From NCBI RefSeq assembly GCF_000317105.1, contig NC_019693.1, positions 7,069,227 through 7,133,226 of the forward strand: a stretch of 64,000 nucleotides of DNA. Direction: 5' to 3'. The notes beneath the pieces are model-generated. The model was given only the letters and a program-made list of their open reading frames with translations, was not told where the DNA came from and did no database searches. Made by a program: the position numbers and the translations under genes. Origin of the DNA: Oscillatoria acuminata PCC 6304. GTDB lineage: Bacteria > Cyanobacteriota > Cyanobacteriia > Cyanobacteriales > Laspinemataceae. Shown here in pieces: positions 18,109-27,748 of this stretch (within the stretch, counting starts at the first letter, position 1; each line of letters begins with the position of its first letter).

Positions 18109-19095
18109 ATGGTTTTTTCATTGAAATGGCCCGTTGCCATCATCAGTTCTATGGTTCTCGGCGTGACAGCCGGGGTTATGGTTCCGGATCTAGGGAAGGT
18201 AAAAACTGCTTCGGCACAGGGTCAACAACCTCAACAACAACCTCAACAACAAAGCTCCTTCCCCGATGTCGAACCCAATTATTGGGCCAGTCCGTTTATT
18301 GAAGGGTTAGCGCAAGAAGATATTGTGGTAGGATATCCCGACGGAACCTTTAGACCCACTCAAAATATCGAGCGGGATGAGTTTGCCGCCCTCATTCGCC
18401 AGGCGTTTAATGTAACTGAAAGGCGCGAAATTTCCAGTGGCAGTGAGTTTAATGATGTTCCTCAAAATTATTGGGCAGTTCCGGCGATCGAGGAAGCCTA
18501 TCAAGGCGGTTTTATGGATTCCTTTTCTAATAATCAGTTATTTTATCCCCAGCGAGAAATGACGAGAGCAGAGGCAATTACCTCGTTAGCACAAGGTTTA
18601 CAATTGGTCCAAGTTCGTCCCCCAGCTACAGCTTATCAAGCTGGCGATCGCACTCCCACCGCATCTCGTGCCAGACGCCCGGTAGCCAAACGGCAACTCG
18701 CATTCCCCCTGGCGTTTACCGCCATGATGCAACCGTTACACTTAATTCAGCGAGCCAACGCACAGCCGGCAGCACAACCGGGACCTGCCGTCGAGGAACC
18801 CACTCAAGAATCCTTTGTCACCGAACAACCGGCACCGGATTTAACCGCCTATTATAATGATGCCGATCGCGTTCCCTCCGAGGCAACCGACCCCATCTTA
18901 GCAGCAACCCAAGCTAATATCGTGGTCAATCATCCCGATCCAGCAGTCCTCAACCCCAACGAATTTCTGAGTCGAGGTTCCGCTGCTGCCATGATTTATC
19001 AAAGTTTAGTCCATGCCGGACGTATGGAACCGCTACCGGAAAATTCCGCTGCGAATCAATACATTGTCGAACCCTCTTCAGAGAACCAACCTTAA
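18109..19095 (+). CDS. S-layer homology domain protein, exported
   Basis: A 328-residue protein with a signal peptide (residues about 1-36, ending near ASAQ). A Gln/Pro run is followed by SLH motifs: FPDVEPNYWASPFIEGLAQE (about 47-66) with YPDGTFRPTQNIERDEFAAL, and FNDVPQNYWAVPAIEEAYQG with YPQREMTRAEAITSLA. A Pro/Ala/Gln-rich stretch follows, then a weaker third SLH-like unit (about 245-310). SLH domains bind cell-wall polymers, so a peptidoglycan-associated envelope protein is likely. AAGGAG lies about 10 nt before the ATG. There is no porin barrel, unlike the larger cyanobacterial SLH-OprB proteins. Confidence 0.85.
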   Translation: MVFSLKWPVAIISSMVLGVTAGVMVPDLGKVKTASAQGQQPQQQPQQQSSFPDVEPNYWASPFIEGLAQEDIVVGYPDGTFRPTQNIERDEFAALIRQAFNVTERREISSGSEFNDVPQNYWAVPAIEEAYQGGFMDSFSNNQLFYPQREMTRAEAITSLAQGLQLVQVRPPATAYQAGDRTPTASRARRPVAKRQLAFPLAFTAMMQPLHLIQRANAQPAAQPGPAVEEPTQESFVTEQPAPDLTAYYNDADRVPSEATDPILAATQANIVVNHPDPAVLNPNEFLSRGSAAAMIYQSLVHAGRMEPLPENSAANQYIVEPSSENQP

Positions 19096-19100
19096 ATGAA

Positions 19101-19128
19101 TGTAGGGCGATTCTCGAATCGCCTCTAC
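19101..19128. repeat. GAATCGCCTCTACA palindrome after SLH gene
   Basis: Arms TGTAGGGCGATTC and GAATCGCCTCTACA around a two-base loop, five bases after the SLH stop codon. Same family as 44449-44486 and 59189-59228. It could act as a terminator hairpin but has no T-run. Confidence 0.55.
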
Positions 19129-19322
19129 AAAGGTTGAGGGAATGGGTCAGTCCGTAAAAGGCGATCGCAAGAAGCCCTCAAACCCGGTGACAGCAGCAAA
19201 AAGTCCGGATGTAGCCCGATTTTCGCGCAAGGAAAGAGGGTGGAGTTTGCCGATTCATAGCCTTGGGTGGTTGATGAATTTGTGCAGACCCCATTTAAGC
19301 GCAACCATAGTAAGGGCAACCT

Positions 19323-20108
19323 ATGAAACGAATAAGTGCTGAGGACCTGCTGAATCATTATGAAGCTGGACAACGTGACTTTTTGCTGTTGGATCTCAGT
19401 GGTTTAGATCTGCGGGGGGCTTCTTTACCCCATATTAATCTCATGGGCGTTGATCTCGTCGGGGCCGATCTCAGCGGTGTCGATCTGAGCAATGCAGACC
19501 TCAGTGGTGCCGATCTCACTCGGGCGAACCTGTCCTACTCCAATCTGAGCGGAGTTGAACTCTCTCATGCGATCGTCGGTGAAGCTAACTTTACCGGCGT
19601 CAACCTCTCCGGATCTATCCTCAATGGTCTAATTTTAGGGCGGGAAGATGCCCAAGGACCCAATTTCAGCGAAGCCAATTTAACCGGGGCCAGGTTAGTC
19701 GAGGTCCAGTTACCCCGGGCAAATTTCACCGCAGCCAATCTCACCGCTGCGGACTTGGCCTATTCTCATCTCACTAGGGCTAACTTCTCGGAGACCTTTT
19801 TGCTAGGAACGTTCCTCAAACAAGCTAATCTAGCCGGAGCCAATTTCAGACGCGCTCATTTGTTCGGCACTTTTTTTGTAGAAGCCTGTTTAAGTGAGGC
19901 TTGTTTTGAGAATGCCTTTCTCAACTGTGTGAATTTCTATCATGCCGATTTAAACCAGGTTAACTTCGACCTGACCACCGATTACAAACGCCTCGTCATG
20001 CCTACCGGCTACCGAGGCGATCGCTGTAAGTTCCGCCAGTTACGAGAAAATCGCCAAGAAAATGTAGCCGTTAAACCCCCAATTCAGGCGCATTCCGTTC
20101 ATTGGTGA
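19323..20108 (+). CDS. pentapeptide-repeat protein
   Basis: A 261-residue protein. From residue about 20 to 215 it is a continuous series of A(D/N)L/F-x-x pentapeptides (for example LVGADLSGVDLSNADLSGAD), which fold as a right-handed quadrilateral beta helix. The N-terminal segment (ISAEDLLNHYEAGQRDFLLL) is the helical leader common to cyanobacterial members, and the C-terminal 45 residues are non-repetitive and basic. No signal peptide. The specific target is unknown. ATG at 19323 follows a GTAAGGGC ribosome-binding-like stretch. Confidence 0.9.
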   Translation: MKRISAEDLLNHYEAGQRDFLLLDLSGLDLRGASLPHINLMGVDLVGADLSGVDLSNADLSGADLTRANLSYSNLSGVELSHAIVGEANFTGVNLSGSILNGLILGREDAQGPNFSEANLTGARLVEVQLPRANFTAANLTAADLAYSHLTRANFSETFLLGTFLKQANLAGANFRRAHLFGTFFVEACLSEACFENAFLNCVNFYHADLNQVNFDLTTDYKRLVMPTGYRGDRCKFRQLRENRQENVAVKPPIQAHSVHW

Positions 20109-20140
20109 TGGAGTTTGGGGATGGGGAGATGGGGAGGATG

Positions 20141-20297
20141 GGGGCTTACAAGAGTAGGTTTTTTACCTCCGGTCCCCTCCCCTGTGTCTTGGTCCCGGTT
20201 AGGGTGGGGTCCTCTTGACGCGGGATTCCCTCCCCTAGAATCAGGGGAGGGGACCGGAGGTGGAGTCAAGCGTAAAAAACATACTCTTGTAAGCCCC
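20141..20297. mobile_element. 157-bp palindromic element with 26-bp terminal inverted repeats
   Basis: Left arm 20141-20166 (begins GGGGCTTACAAGAGTAGG) and right arm 20272-20297 are inverted copies differing at one of 26 positions. Nested within are CTCCGGTCCCCTCCCC and its complement GGGGAGGGGACCGGAG. No coding capacity. A solitary arm lies at about 53848-53872, and the inner GGTCCCCTCCCC stem recurs at 40507-40550. It lies between two genes, downstream of the pentapeptide protein. Confidence 0.75.
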
Positions 20298-20354
20298 TCT
20301 AAGGGGAGGGGTTTGGGGAGAGCAGGTCTCTTTGCTGATGAAAAAATGGCATAG

Positions 20355-20984
20355 TTATTGGGACGCTAACCAACCGATCGCCTGTCGGATCCAGTCTTCT
20401 ACCGGGTCCTCATTGGATAATTGGCCGGTTTGGGCGATCGCCGATAAAGATTCCATGACTTCGCTACTGCTATATCCGATCGCCAATAAAGTCATCTCCA
20501 CATCCTCTTGCAATGCCGGTTTGATTCCCATTGCCGGAGTGGCACTCACTCCAGATTGCTTCCGCCATTCCGCCAATTTCGTTCTCAGTTCTAGGGCAAT
20601 CCGTTCCGCTGTCTTTTTCCCCACCCCTGGCGCTTTGGCGAGGATGGCAGTATTACTGGTGACGATCGCCTGGACCAATTCGTTCAAGTCTAGGGTATCC
20701 AACAAGGCGATCGCCAACTGCGTCCCGATCCCACTCACTGCGATTAATTGGCGAAACAATTCCCGTTCGGCATGAGAACCAAACCCATACAACACCATCT
20801 GGTCCTCCCGAACCTGGAGATGAGTAAACATCTGCAACGTTTCCCCGACTGCCGGTAACTGTCGGATCGTCCGAGGGCTAATTTGCAAGTCATACCCCAC
20901 CCCATTCACCTCTAGAGTTAGGAAAACCCGATTGCCGGTATTTTTTTGAACCCCTGCCACGGTGCCTTTGAGATAGCCGATCAT
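20355..20984 (-). CDS. ruvA: Holliday junction branch migration protein RuvA
   Basis: A 209-residue protein starting MIGYLKGTV, the invariant RuvA opening. Domain I is an OB-fold (about 1-65), domain II has two helix-hairpin-helix motifs (LIAVSGIGTQLAIALLDTL and ILAKAPGVGKKTAERIALEL), and domain III is a C-terminal UBA-like helical bundle (about 155-205) that contacts RuvB. RuvA tetramers hold the four-way junction while RuvB hexamers drive branch migration. Full length, no anomalies. ruvB is not adjacent, as is usual in cyanobacteria. Confidence 0.97.
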   Translation of the reverse strand: MIGYLKGTVAGVQKNTGNRVFLTLEVNGVGYDLQISPRTIRQLPAVGETLQMFTHLQVREDQMVLYGFGSHAERELFRQLIAVSGIGTQLAIALLDTLDLNELVQAIVTSNTAILAKAPGVGKKTAERIALELRTKLAEWRKQSGVSATPAMGIKPALQEDVEMTLLAIGYSSSEVMESLSAIAQTGQLSNEDPVEDWIRQAIGWLASQ

Positions 20985-21087
20985 GCAATTAGGTATCCTT
21001 GTGATGCGGTTACAGTCTGATTCCCGGGTCCGGGTTGAGGAGAAAGGGGTTCAAGGGCGATCGCTCCTCTACCCTCAACCCTTGAGT

Positions 21088-21834
21088 TTACAAAAACTCA
21101 AAATGTTTTAAGCCTTCTAATATACCACCGGCACAGGATGCCTTGGCAAAATAAAGACTATCCTGGCGATGTGCTTCATACCAGGTTCGCAACTCGGGTC
21201 GCGCATTCCCAACGATGATCCCCCGTTCGTCCCCCACTTCAAACAGGGCGATATCATTCCCCGAGTCCCCACAGGCAACGGTTCGTTCTGGTTCCATGCC
21301 GTAGCGGTTGCGGATAAACTGCATAGCTAATCCTTTATTTCCCTTGATGGGTAAAATATCTAGGTCTTTGCCCCCACTGTAAATCAACCGCACCTCTAAT
21401 GAACAGTCTTTTAAGGCAGACTCTAACCGGGGGAGTAAATCAGGGGCGACATCCTCGGAAAGGAAATAACTGACTTTAAAAGGGCGCTGTTCCGAGTCGG
21501 GTTGGGATAATAAGTCAGAAAAATGACCGGCAGTCTCCAGAATGCGATCGCGGTCCCACCCGTCTGAGAGAATATCCGCCCATTCGGAGTCATACGCTTC
21601 CATGCCATTGGTATAGATTTCGGTGCCAACAGAGGTGACGACTGCATCCGGTTGAATCAGTTGCTTTTCTTGTTGGAGTTCCTGGTAGAGTGCAGGCGAT
21701 CGCCCGGTGGAATAGACAATTTTCGTTCCGTAGGTTTGGCGATGCTGACTGAGTGCTTCCTGAAGGGTAGCCAAGGCTGCATCGTCACCGACATAAGTAT
21801 GATCTAAATCGGTGATGAATAAAAACTGACTCAT
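21088..21834 (-). CDS. sucrose-phosphate phosphatase (HAD family)
   Basis: A 248-residue HAD-superfamily phosphatase. Motif I is DLDHTYVGDD (Asp9 nucleophile and Asp11), motif II YSTGRSP (about 41-47), motif III includes the lysine in PIKGNKGLAM, and motif IV is CGDSGNDIALF (about 187-197). The arrangement matches cyanobacterial sucrose-6-phosphate phosphatases (EC 3.1.3.24), which release sucrose from the product of sucrose-phosphate synthase in the cytosol. The synthase is not in this window. Another HAD-IIB sugar phosphatase is possible but less likely. Confidence 0.85.
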   Translation of the reverse strand: MSQFLFITDLDHTYVGDDAALATLQEALSQHRQTYGTKIVYSTGRSPALYQELQQEKQLIQPDAVVTSVGTEIYTNGMEAYDSEWADILSDGWDRDRILETAGHFSDLLSQPDSEQRPFKVSYFLSEDVAPDLLPRLESALKDCSLEVRLIYSGGKDLDILPIKGNKGLAMQFIRNRYGMEPERTVACGDSGNDIALFEVGDERGIIVGNARPELRTWYEAHRQDSLYFAKASCAGGILEGLKHFEFL

Positions 21835-22078
21835 GTTTTCCTCTAGTTTATGGTATCTAGTGGTTTATTGTTTCGTGCCGATCGCTCCTTGTCAAAGTCC
21901 AGGGGGTAGAATTGGGGTGATCATTCAACGAACAAATGGTAGTTTCAGGCTGCTGGAAGCCCAATGCTAGTCCAATGGAGACAAACCCGGGGGCGATCGC
22001 TCGGTTAATAGTCTTCGGTGGATGGGGTAGACTGCCTGTTACCATGCCTAGAGATTCTTGTCGCCTCTTTTAACCCTA

Positions 22079-23884
22079 ATGATGCTGACTCCCCCAACGG
22101 AAGCGTTACCCTCGGCGATCGACACCCCGCGCAAACTCTGGTTGTTGATTCTGCTGTTTTTCGGTTCCCTCTGTCTTGCCCTCCTGTCACCTCGGTTGAT
22201 TCTCATGGTATTTCCCCCCCAACTTTTAACGGATCCGTTTCTGCAATTTCCCACCGCCAATTCTGTGCAGGTGGTGTGGTTTACGGAGTTTGCGGGGATT
22301 CAGCATCGGGTCGAATATGGGGAAAATGGGGAGAATGTGGTGGGGGCGACTACCACGAAACTGAGTCGGACTCGGGAGGATAGGCGATCGCGCTTCAGGA
22401 GTCAAACCGCAGACAAAACGGTGTATCCGAACCCGACAGTCCGAGAGATTTGGCGGCATGAAGCGGAGATTACCGGATTAACTCCAGGGGTGCGGGTCCC
22501 TTATCAGGTGACCAGTGTGCGGGAGGACCAAGTGGAAATCAAGGGCGATCGCTTCACCCTATCAGCCAACCCTGAACCAGGGACTGACTTGAAAATTTTG
22601 CTCACCTCCGATCATCAATTAATGCCGATGACTGCGGCGAATTTACAGAAAGTCGTTGAAACCGTCGGGCGAGTTGATGCAGTGTTTCATGCCGGTGATT
22701 TAATCAATATTCCCGATCGCGCTTCCGAATGGTTTGATGATAATCGGGGAAATGCCTTCTTTCCCGTCCTGCAAGGTCGCGCTCACTATCACTTTAAATC
22801 AGAGTCGGGGGATCACGTTTATACCGGGGGTCATATTATTCAACACGCCCCCCTATTTCCCACCGTCGGCAATCATGAAGTCATGGGTCGTTTTTCCACA
22901 GAAAAAGATTTACATGAGCAGTTTGAGGACCCTTTTCCCCGGGAGATTGCCCATCGGATTTACCAGGAAAAAAAGGAAGAAATCAATCCAGAAGACTCTC
23001 CCGTATTGCGCGATCAGTGGTTAATTGACAACTCCTTTAATACCACAACCGTTAATGAAATCTTTAACTTCCCCAATCCTGAAGGCAAAAATTATTACGC
23101 CGTCACCTTCGGCGATGTGCGATTAGTTGTTTTATATATTACCAATATCTGGCGCAATCCCAATCTCGACCCCAAAACCAAAGGCCGATATCGAGAACGG
23201 GCGGATCATTTAACTCAACCGGAAAAATGGGGATATGGACAACATATTTTTGAACCCATTACTCAGGGAAGTCCCCAATATCAATGGCTGGAACAAGAGT
23301 TAGCCAGTTCCGACTTTACCGAAGCTAAATATAAAATCGTCATGTTTCATCATCCCCCCCATTCCCTCGGAGGAAATGTCGTTCCGCCTTATACCAACCC
23401 AGTGCAACGGTTAGAATCCGATGGGATTGGGCGGATCACCGTGCGTTATGAATATCCTCAAGACCAAGATTATATTATTCGGGATGTCTTGCCCTTACTG
23501 GAATCAGCGGGAGTCCAGTTAGTCTTTTACGGACATTCTCACCTGTGGAATCGCTTTATCAGTTCCAGTGGAATGCACTTTTTAGAAACCTCTAACGTGG
23601 GGAACAGTTACGGGGCGCATGATGAAAATAATCCCCGAAAAGTGCCGGATAATTATCAAGAAACCTATGCCGCAACGGGCGATCCCAATGGCTTAGACCC
23701 GGTGATTCCTAACCTTGCCCCCCTCTTGGATGACCAGGGTCAACCGTTACCCTATATTGCCAGTAATGAGATCTCTGCCTTTAGTATTTTTGAAACAAGT
23801 ACAGGAATGGTCAGCAGCTACCGTTTTGATGTGCGAGAACCCAGTGCCCCGGCTGTTAAATTTGATGAGTTTAAGTTGAAATAA
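22079..23884 (+). CDS. membrane-anchored or exported metallophosphoesterase
   Basis: About 601 residues from the ATG pair at 22079/22082. One hydrophobic segment (about 17-45) suggests a signal anchor. A fibronectin-like N-terminal domain (about 60-165) precedes a calcineurin-type phosphoesterase with intact metal motifs: DHQL, HAGDLIN, GNHEVMGR, HHPPHS and GHSHLWNR. The layout resembles purple acid phosphatases, with a typical HxH end. A role in phosphate release outside the cytoplasm is likely but inferred; the substrate is unknown. It is divergent from the sucrose phosphatase gene. Confidence 0.85.
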   Translation: MMLTPPTEALPSAIDTPRKLWLLILLFFGSLCLALLSPRLILMVFPPQLLTDPFLQFPTANSVQVVWFTEFAGIQHRVEYGENGENVVGATTTKLSRTREDRRSRFRSQTADKTVYPNPTVREIWRHEAEITGLTPGVRVPYQVTSVREDQVEIKGDRFTLSANPEPGTDLKILLTSDHQLMPMTAANLQKVVETVGRVDAVFHAGDLINIPDRASEWFDDNRGNAFFPVLQGRAHYHFKSESGDHVYTGGHIIQHAPLFPTVGNHEVMGRFSTEKDLHEQFEDPFPREIAHRIYQEKKEEINPEDSPVLRDQWLIDNSFNTTTVNEIFNFPNPEGKNYYAVTFGDVRLVVLYITNIWRNPNLDPKTKGRYRERADHLTQPEKWGYGQHIFEPITQGSPQYQWLEQELASSDFTEAKYKIVMFHHPPHSLGGNVVPPYTNPVQRLESDGIGRITVRYEYPQDQDYIIRDVLPLLESAGVQLVFYGHSHLWNRFISSSGMHFLETSNVGNSYGAHDENNPRKVPDNYQETYAATGDPNGLDPVIPNLAPLLDDQGQPLPYIASNEISAFSIFETSTGMVSSYRFDVREPSAPAVKFDEFKLK

Positions 23885-24013
23885 TCTCAACCCGATGCAA
23901 ATTAGTTTAACTTTTTGACATCTCTCAGGACAATGCAACATGGGTTTGTCCATCGGAGGCAATCAACGGCCAGCAGTAGAGAAAGGCAGATTTTATGAGA
24001 TTGAGTTTCCCAG

Positions 24014-24538
24014 TTATCGGGAGAGTCGGGGGAATCCCATGCCGGAAAATTCAATCTGGACTCGTCTATCTTTTTCGGTTGCTTGGATGCCACCGCCATT
24101 ATCAATTAAATAGCGCGATCGCATTTCCCCATTGGGTAAGGTATAGTCACATTTGGGTTCTCCAAGTTTGGTCTCTAACTCCATCAAAGAGTTAAATTTT
24201 AACCCTTGGTTGATCTCTTTTTTCAGTTGATGAACCACCGAAACAGGGAGTTCGGTGGGGCCTAATCGAATCGAACCTTCTGGACATTCGGATAAGCGAT
24301 GATCGAGGACTAGCATGGGTCGGTCAGTCCTTTCTCGATGGGGTCCACTTGCCCCACGGGGTCGGTGGTGCAAGAATTGTGGTTGGGATAAACCCCAAAT
24401 TTTGGTAGCTTTGGAGACTCCCGGACCAAAGCAAAAGGTCCGATTACATTCGGGGGGTTTAGTGAAATGCTTCTGAACTAGCATGATTAATAATAACCCA
24501 GCTAATCCCGTGTAAAAATAAGCTCTGAATGTTCCCAT
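24014..24538 (-). CDS. small membrane-anchored protein in WD40 operon, unknown
   Basis: 174 residues from ATG 24538, chosen because AGGAG lies 6 nt upstream; an upstream ATG (24652) would overlap the WD40 gene. Residues about 5-22 form one transmembrane helix (FYTGLAGLLLIMLVQ), followed by a Cys-containing stretch (PPECNRTFCFGPG). The C-terminal part (about 110-174) looks like a small beta domain (LGEPKCDYTLPNGEMRSRYL). It is last in the operon, 64 bp after the zinc-ribbon WD40 gene. Family unknown. Confidence 0.75.
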   Translation of the reverse strand: MGTFRAYFYTGLAGLLLIMLVQKHFTKPPECNRTFCFGPGVSKATKIWGLSQPQFLHHRPRGASGPHRERTDRPMLVLDHRLSECPEGSIRLGPTELPVSVVHQLKKEINQGLKFNSLMELETKLGEPKCDYTLPNGEMRSRYLIDNGGGIQATEKDRRVQIEFSGMGFPRLSR

Positions 24539-24602
24539 GAATTCTCCTAATTTGCTGGTAAATAGCATCAAGACTGTTAACATTTTCTTCTGGAACGATG
24601 TT

Positions 24603-25850
24603 CTAAAACTCCGGCATTTGCCAGATTTTAATGGTTTTATCACTACTGCCACTGACTAGCATTTTACCATCGGCAGTCATGGCAACGGCATTGACACTAT
24701 CGGAATGTCCCGTTAGGGTTTGAATTTCCTGTCTACTTCTGAGGTCCCAGAGTTTAAGGGTGTGGTCTGAACTGGCAGAAACTAGCATTTTTCCGGCGGG
24801 ACTGATGGCAATACTATTGATACGCTCGCCATGTCCCGTTAAGGTACAAATCTCTGTGCCGGTTTTGATATCCCAAAGTTTAATGGTTTTATCTAAACTC
24901 CCGCTGGCTAAGGTTAAATTATCGGGGAATATCCCCACAGAAGTTACGCCATCATCATGTCCCAATAACGGGGGAAATTCTTCTGATGTTTCTATATTCC
25001 AGAGTTTAATGGTTTTATCTAAACTGCCACTGGCTAAGATGCGATTATTCGGACTGATTGCCAGGGAGGTTACTGCTGCTAAATGTCCGGTTAAGGTGAC
25101 CAATTCTTGTCCAGTGATGCCATTCCAGAGGCGAATGGTTTGGTCGAGACTGCCACTCGCCAGAAGGATGCCATCGGGACTGAAGGTAACCGCATTTACC
25201 CATTGTTGATGTCCGGTTTTGGTGAATAAAGGTTGTCCGGTTTCGGCTTGCCAAAGTTTGACGGTTTTATCATTACTGCCACTGGCTAAGGTCCAGCCAT
25301 TGTAACTGAGGGCGACGGAATTAACGGGGTAGGAATGGCCGGTTAGGGTGAGAATTTCTTCGCCGGTTTTGAGATTCCAGAGTTTAATGGTTTTGTCCCA
25401 ACTGCCACTGGCGAGGAGTTGACCTTCGGCATCTAAGGCGATCGCACTGATGGCACGAAAATGGCCGGTTAGGGTAGCTTGACATTCCATGCCGGGAGTT
25501 TTTAAGACTTCCACCGGAGAGACTGGAGTGGCGGCAAAATCCAGGGACTCGGGAGAGGGATGAGGATTAAAGGAAGAGGAAACTTGAGCCAGATGAGACT
25601 GAAGAATTCGGGTTTCTTGTTCCAGTTGCTGAATGAGATGGCTGGCGCTTCTGAGTTCTTCCTGCTGCGATCGCAGGGTGGCCCAGAGGCGTTTGGCCCA
25701 AGCTACTTTTGCCCGTTCTTTTAATAAAATAATCGGTCGAATATCCGGGGTAATTGAGGCGGGATAGGGGGTCAAATCCCAGCCACATTTAGGACAGCGA
25801 TCGCATTCTCCTTTGGTAAACTCAGCTTGACAAATCGGACAATTAGACAT
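24603..25850 (-). CDS. zinc-ribbon and seven-bladed WD40 protein
   Basis: A 415-residue protein. The N-terminus is a rubredoxin-like zinc ribbon (CPIC at 4-7, CPKCGW at 19-24), then a short coiled coil (about 50-95), then seven WD40 repeats (from about 130) with regular GH...SGSxDKTIKLW units that should close one seven-bladed propeller. Such proteins are typically scaffolds. The zinc ribbon is shared with the next gene upstream (25916-27748), 65 bp away, so the two are probably co-transcribed and related. The binding partner is unknown. Confidence 0.9.
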   Translation of the reverse strand: MSNCPICQAEFTKGECDRCPKCGWDLTPYPASITPDIRPIILLKERAKVAWAKRLWATLRSQQEELRSASHLIQQLEQETRILQSHLAQVSSSFNPHPSPESLDFAATPVSPVEVLKTPGMECQATLTGHFRAISAIALDAEGQLLASGSWDKTIKLWNLKTGEEILTLTGHSYPVNSVALSYNGWTLASGSNDKTVKLWQAETGQPLFTKTGHQQWVNAVTFSPDGILLASGSLDQTIRLWNGITGQELVTLTGHLAAVTSLAISPNNRILASGSLDKTIKLWNIETSEEFPPLLGHDDGVTSVGIFPDNLTLASGSLDKTIKLWDIKTGTEICTLTGHGERINSIAISPAGKMLVSASSDHTLKLWDLRSRQEIQTLTGHSDSVNAVAMTADGKMLVSGSSDKTIKIWQMPEF

Positions 25851-25915
25851 AATAGCTTAGATAGACGAACACCACAAGTGATTTAAGCCCAACTCCTCCT
25901 TGATAGAACAGAGGG

Positions 25916-27748
25916 TTAATGGTCACCAATTCCCCAGATTTTAATCTTACCCCCATCAAACCCCGTGACAATTTTATCTCCCTTGGGACCGATGACGCTG
26001 CATAACATATACCCTTCATTTCCGTGAGTCGTTTTCAACGGAGGAATGGTATGAATGGGTCGAGCTTGCTCTAAATCCCAGATTTTAATCGTCCCATCAT
26101 CGGAACTGCTGGCCATCATATTATTCTGGGAAATGGAAACGGAAGTCACTCCACTGGAATGATCCGCCAGGGTGTACAAAAGTTTGCCAGTCCCGACATT
26201 CCACAGGCGCAGGGTGGTATCATTACTCCCACTGGCTAAGAGATTGCCATCGGGACTAATGGCAACGGAACAGACTGATCCGGTATGGTCGGTGAGGGTA
26301 TGGAGTAATTCTCCGGTGAGTAAATTTCTGATTTTAATCATATTATCATTTCCCCCACTAATTATGGTATTTCCTTGGGGATTAATGGAGATAGACCGCA
26401 CGGTACTCGTATGTCCGTAAAATGTCCCGATTAATTCCTGGGTATCCAAATTCCATAATGCAATTGTTTTATCCGCACCCCCACTCACCAGCATATTTCC
26501 TTTGGGATGAAATGCCACAGCATTCACCCATCCGGTATGTCCTCGCAGGGTGAAGCGGAGTTTGCCGGTTTTGAGTTCCCAAAGTTTGATGGTATTGTCT
26601 CCACTGCCACTGGCGAAGAGTTCTCCATTGGGAGAAATGGCTAGGGCGATCGCAGAACCCGTGTGACCTATTCCCGTTTTAATCAGGTTTCCCGTACTGA
26701 CTTCCCAAATTTTGACCGTTTTATCATTACTGCCACTGATCAAAAAATCTCCTTTCGGGTCGATCGCCAACGTTCGCACGGCTTTTTGATGTTCTACAAC
26801 TTGTAAGCAGCGAAAAAACCGATAGGGTTGATAATCTTCTATAGCCATTTTGGCTTTGGGCAAATGACTCCGTTTGAGTAACGCATAAGCCCATCGCTGG
26901 ACGGCTTCGGATGGATCGGCTAAGGAGGAAATCAATAAATTGACCATTTCTACTTCAAACTCCGCAGCCCCTTCATGGCGCTTTCTGGCTTCTATTTCAG
27001 CGGCCATTTCTTTGATTTTATCTTGAAATGTTAGAGATTGTTTTTGTTCATAACCCAGTTGGTTTGATAATTTAATATTTTCAGATTTTGACTCTTCTAA
27101 TTGTTGATTTAATTGTTGAATTTTCTGAGATTCTTCCTCGTCTGGAGAGGGCTGCAACCGGGCTATTTCCTGATGAAGATTGACCAACATTTGTTTTAAA
27201 TCCTGGGGTTCTATCATGGGATTGTTACTCGATTGAAGGGGATGAAGAGATGGAGAAATTGCTGGGCGATCGCCATTGCCCGGGTGTAACTCAGAGAATA
27301 CTTCATTGAGTCGAGAGTCTAACTCTTGGTCCCCAGCTAGGCGTTCTTGACGCTCATGGTTAATCTCCGCTTCCAGGCGATCGCGCTGTTGGCGGACTTC
27401 CTCACTCTCAAATAACAGGCGCTCAACCTTTTCCTGGTTAGCGATTCGTTCTTTCATCGCTCGATCTAAGCGTTCCCAAACTTTAGAGAATTGTCCTTCA
27501 ATGTCGGCTAATTTCCACTCTAACTGTTTAACCGCTGAGTCCCGTTCCTGAACCAGCGCCCAGATGTTTCGCGCCCAAAATAGTTTGGTCCCCTCACCGT
27601 GAGAATTCGCGGACGGCAACTCCCCAGGCATTAACGGAGGATCCAAACTTATATCCCACCCACAGGTTGGGCAGAGTGTCTGTTCCCCCTGCACATATTC
27701 AGTTCCACATACCGGACATTTAGACGCACCAAAAAATACCGTATCCAT
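25916..27748 (-). CDS. zinc-ribbon, coiled-coil and WD40 protein
   Basis: A 610-residue protein and the first gene of the operon. Zinc ribbon CPVC (11-14) and CPTCGW (26-31); a long coiled coil (about 65-265, for example QLEESKSENIKLSNQLGYEQ); a short helical module (about 272-310) with SEAVQRWAYALLKRSHLPKA and the DYQPYRFFRCLQ motif; then seven WD40 repeats (about 320-605). The module before the propeller is also present in the large WD40 protein at 51397-53550. It is likely a dimeric scaffold. I see no catalytic domain. Confidence 0.88.
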   Translation of the reverse strand: MDTVFFGASKCPVCGTEYVQGEQTLCPTCGWDISLDPPLMPGELPSANSHGEGTKLFWARNIWALVQERDSAVKQLEWKLADIEGQFSKVWERLDRAMKERIANQEKVERLLFESEEVRQQRDRLEAEINHERQERLAGDQELDSRLNEVFSELHPGNGDRPAISPSLHPLQSSNNPMIEPQDLKQMLVNLHQEIARLQPSPDEEESQKIQQLNQQLEESKSENIKLSNQLGYEQKQSLTFQDKIKEMAAEIEARKRHEGAAEFEVEMVNLLISSLADPSEAVQRWAYALLKRSHLPKAKMAIEDYQPYRFFRCLQVVEHQKAVRTLAIDPKGDFLISGSNDKTVKIWEVSTGNLIKTGIGHTGSAIALAISPNGELFASGSGDNTIKLWELKTGKLRFTLRGHTGWVNAVAFHPKGNMLVSGGADKTIALWNLDTQELIGTFYGHTSTVRSISINPQGNTIISGGNDNMIKIRNLLTGELLHTLTDHTGSVCSVAISPDGNLLASGSNDTTLRLWNVGTGKLLYTLADHSSGVTSVSISQNNMMASSSDDGTIKIWDLEQARPIHTIPPLKTTHGNEGYMLCSVIGPKGDKIVTGFDGGKIKIWGIGDH

